From assembly GCA_019689515.1 (NCBI GenBank), contig JADGHI010000251.1:1-6129 (forward strand): 6,129 nt of DNA, written 5' to 3'. Numbering within the stretch: position 1 is the stretch's first letter; every line of letters begins with the position of its first letter. Under the pieces are notes generated by a model. The model was given only the letters and a program-made list of their open reading frames with translations, made no database searches and was not told the DNA's origin. The translations under genes and the position numbers were made by a program. Origin of the DNA: Acetobacteraceae bacterium (GTDB taxonomy: Bacteria > Pseudomonadota > Alphaproteobacteria > Acetobacterales > Acetobacteraceae). This document shows, in pieces, positions 5,536 through 6,129 of the stretch.

Positions 5536-6129
5536 ATGACGGTCTGGTCGAAGTTCCGCGCCCCCTCCCCTGGGGGGCGCCGGCTGAAGCTGCTGGTACT
5601 GAGCTTCTTTCCGGCGTTCGATCCCCCGCGCAGCGGCGGGGAGCTGCGGCTCCTCCATCTCTACCGCGCCCTTGCGCGCCACTGCGACGTCACGCTGCTG
5701 TCCTCGACCGATTTCGGTGCGCGGCGCGAAGTCGTGCAGCACCAGCACGGCCTGCGCGAAATCCGTTTCCCGAAGGACCACCACTGGCGGACCGCCTACG
5801 CGACCCTTGAGCGCGCGGGACTCGCGGGCGAGCTCTCCGGGCTCGCCTTCGCCCTGGCGGTCGGCGAACCCAATTGCGCGCTGCGGCTGGAGGCGGAGCG
5901 CCTGGCGGGCGAGGCGGACATCGTCGTCCACGAATTCCCCTATTCCGCGCCGATCTTCGCCGACGCGCCGCCGCGCCCCGAAGTCTACAACGCGCATAAT
6001 TTCGAGCTCGCCCTGCTGCCCTCCATCGTGACGGGACCGGGCCTCGCGCGCGCCTTCGAGCGGGTGCGGCTGCTCGAAGGCGCGCTGGCCCGGCGCTGCC
6101 GCCTGGTGCTCGCGCCGTCCGACCGGGAC
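5536..6129 (+). CDS. Glycosyltransferase, GT4-like (N-terminal part, cut by the window)
   Basis: 198 codons without a stop, continuing past the right edge. Seen: a basic start, the first Rossmann strand LKLLVLSFFPAFDP (17-30), then RSGGELRLLHLYRALARHCDVTLLS (32-56), the glycine-rich donor-enzyme signature of GT-B fold enzymes; ADIVVHEFPYSAPIF (127-141); YNAHNFE (151-157), a motif typical of GT4-type enzymes; and a final ARRCRLVLAPSDRD (185-198), like the strand before the inter-domain hinge. GT4 enzymes move a sugar from a nucleotide donor to a lipid or glycan acceptor at the cytoplasmic membrane face. Donor and acceptor cannot be read from this half; the nucleotide-binding C-terminal domain lies beyond the window. 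The ATG at 5536 has only a weak Shine-Dalgarno (GAGAA). The same frame is open back to the DUF4214 stop, with no other start codon in the gap. Confidence 0.85.
   Translation, partial: MTVWSKFRAPSPGGRRLKLLVLSFFPAFDPPRSGGELRLLHLYRALARHCDVTLLSSTDFGARREVVQHQHGLREIRFPKDHHWRTAYATLERAGLAGELSGLAFALAVGEPNCALRLEAERLAGEADIVVHEFPYSAPIFADAPPRPEVYNAHNFELALLPSIVTGPGLARAFERVRLLEGALARRCRLVLAPSDRD

Overview
This is a GC-rich window (roughly 70 % G+C by eye) that looks like the chromosome of an alphaproteobacterium. The entericidin-type lipoprotein, an FtsH paralogue next to HdeD, a DUF1269 protein, and a DUF4214 protein beside a glycosyltransferase are a mix common in Rhodospirillales and Methylobacterium-like Hyphomicrobiales. 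Placement below class level is a guess. All convincing genes are on the + strand.

Layout. 1-416: no supportable gene. 417-566: a 49-residue entericidin A/B-type lipoprotein, followed by two hairpins (578-615 and 640-659). 567-978: a 412-base leader with no gene, containing a perfect 20-bp palindrome and a second GC-only stem-loop. 979-2799: a full-length FtsH protease with all AAA+ and zinc-protease residues; its sequence departs from the housekeeping E. coli-type enzyme and resembles the accessory FtsH of stress islands. 2928-3494: a six-helix HdeD-family membrane protein. 3585 to about 3790: the frameshifted, decayed remnant of a DUF1269-like gene. 3928-4413: an intact DUF1269 protein with a glycine-zipper membrane segment. 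4414-4848: gene-free, with a short AT-rich island carrying a tandem TATAAA repeat (probable promoter) and a very strong 16-bp hairpin. 4849-5436: a DUF4214 protein. 5536 to the window edge: the N-terminal half of a GT4-type glycosyltransferase, cut off by the window.

How the genes may work together. The first part (lipoprotein, FtsH, HdeD, DUF1269 remnant and DUF1269 protein) reads as an envelope-stress or membrane-quality-control cluster. The FtsH paralogue plus HdeD pairing recalls the transmissible locus of stress tolerance (tLST/LHR), but sHsp20, ClpK/ClpG, YfdX, thioredoxin and KefB are not seen here. The last two genes start a separate unit, probably for surface polysaccharide, with its own promoter region.

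No CRISPR array, tRNA, rRNA, transposase or integrase was seen. The window does not show a clearly new system. The most useful second looks are the FtsH2-HdeD-DUF1269 module, the decayed DUF1269 paralogue, and the strong hairpins in the ftsH and DUF4214 leaders.
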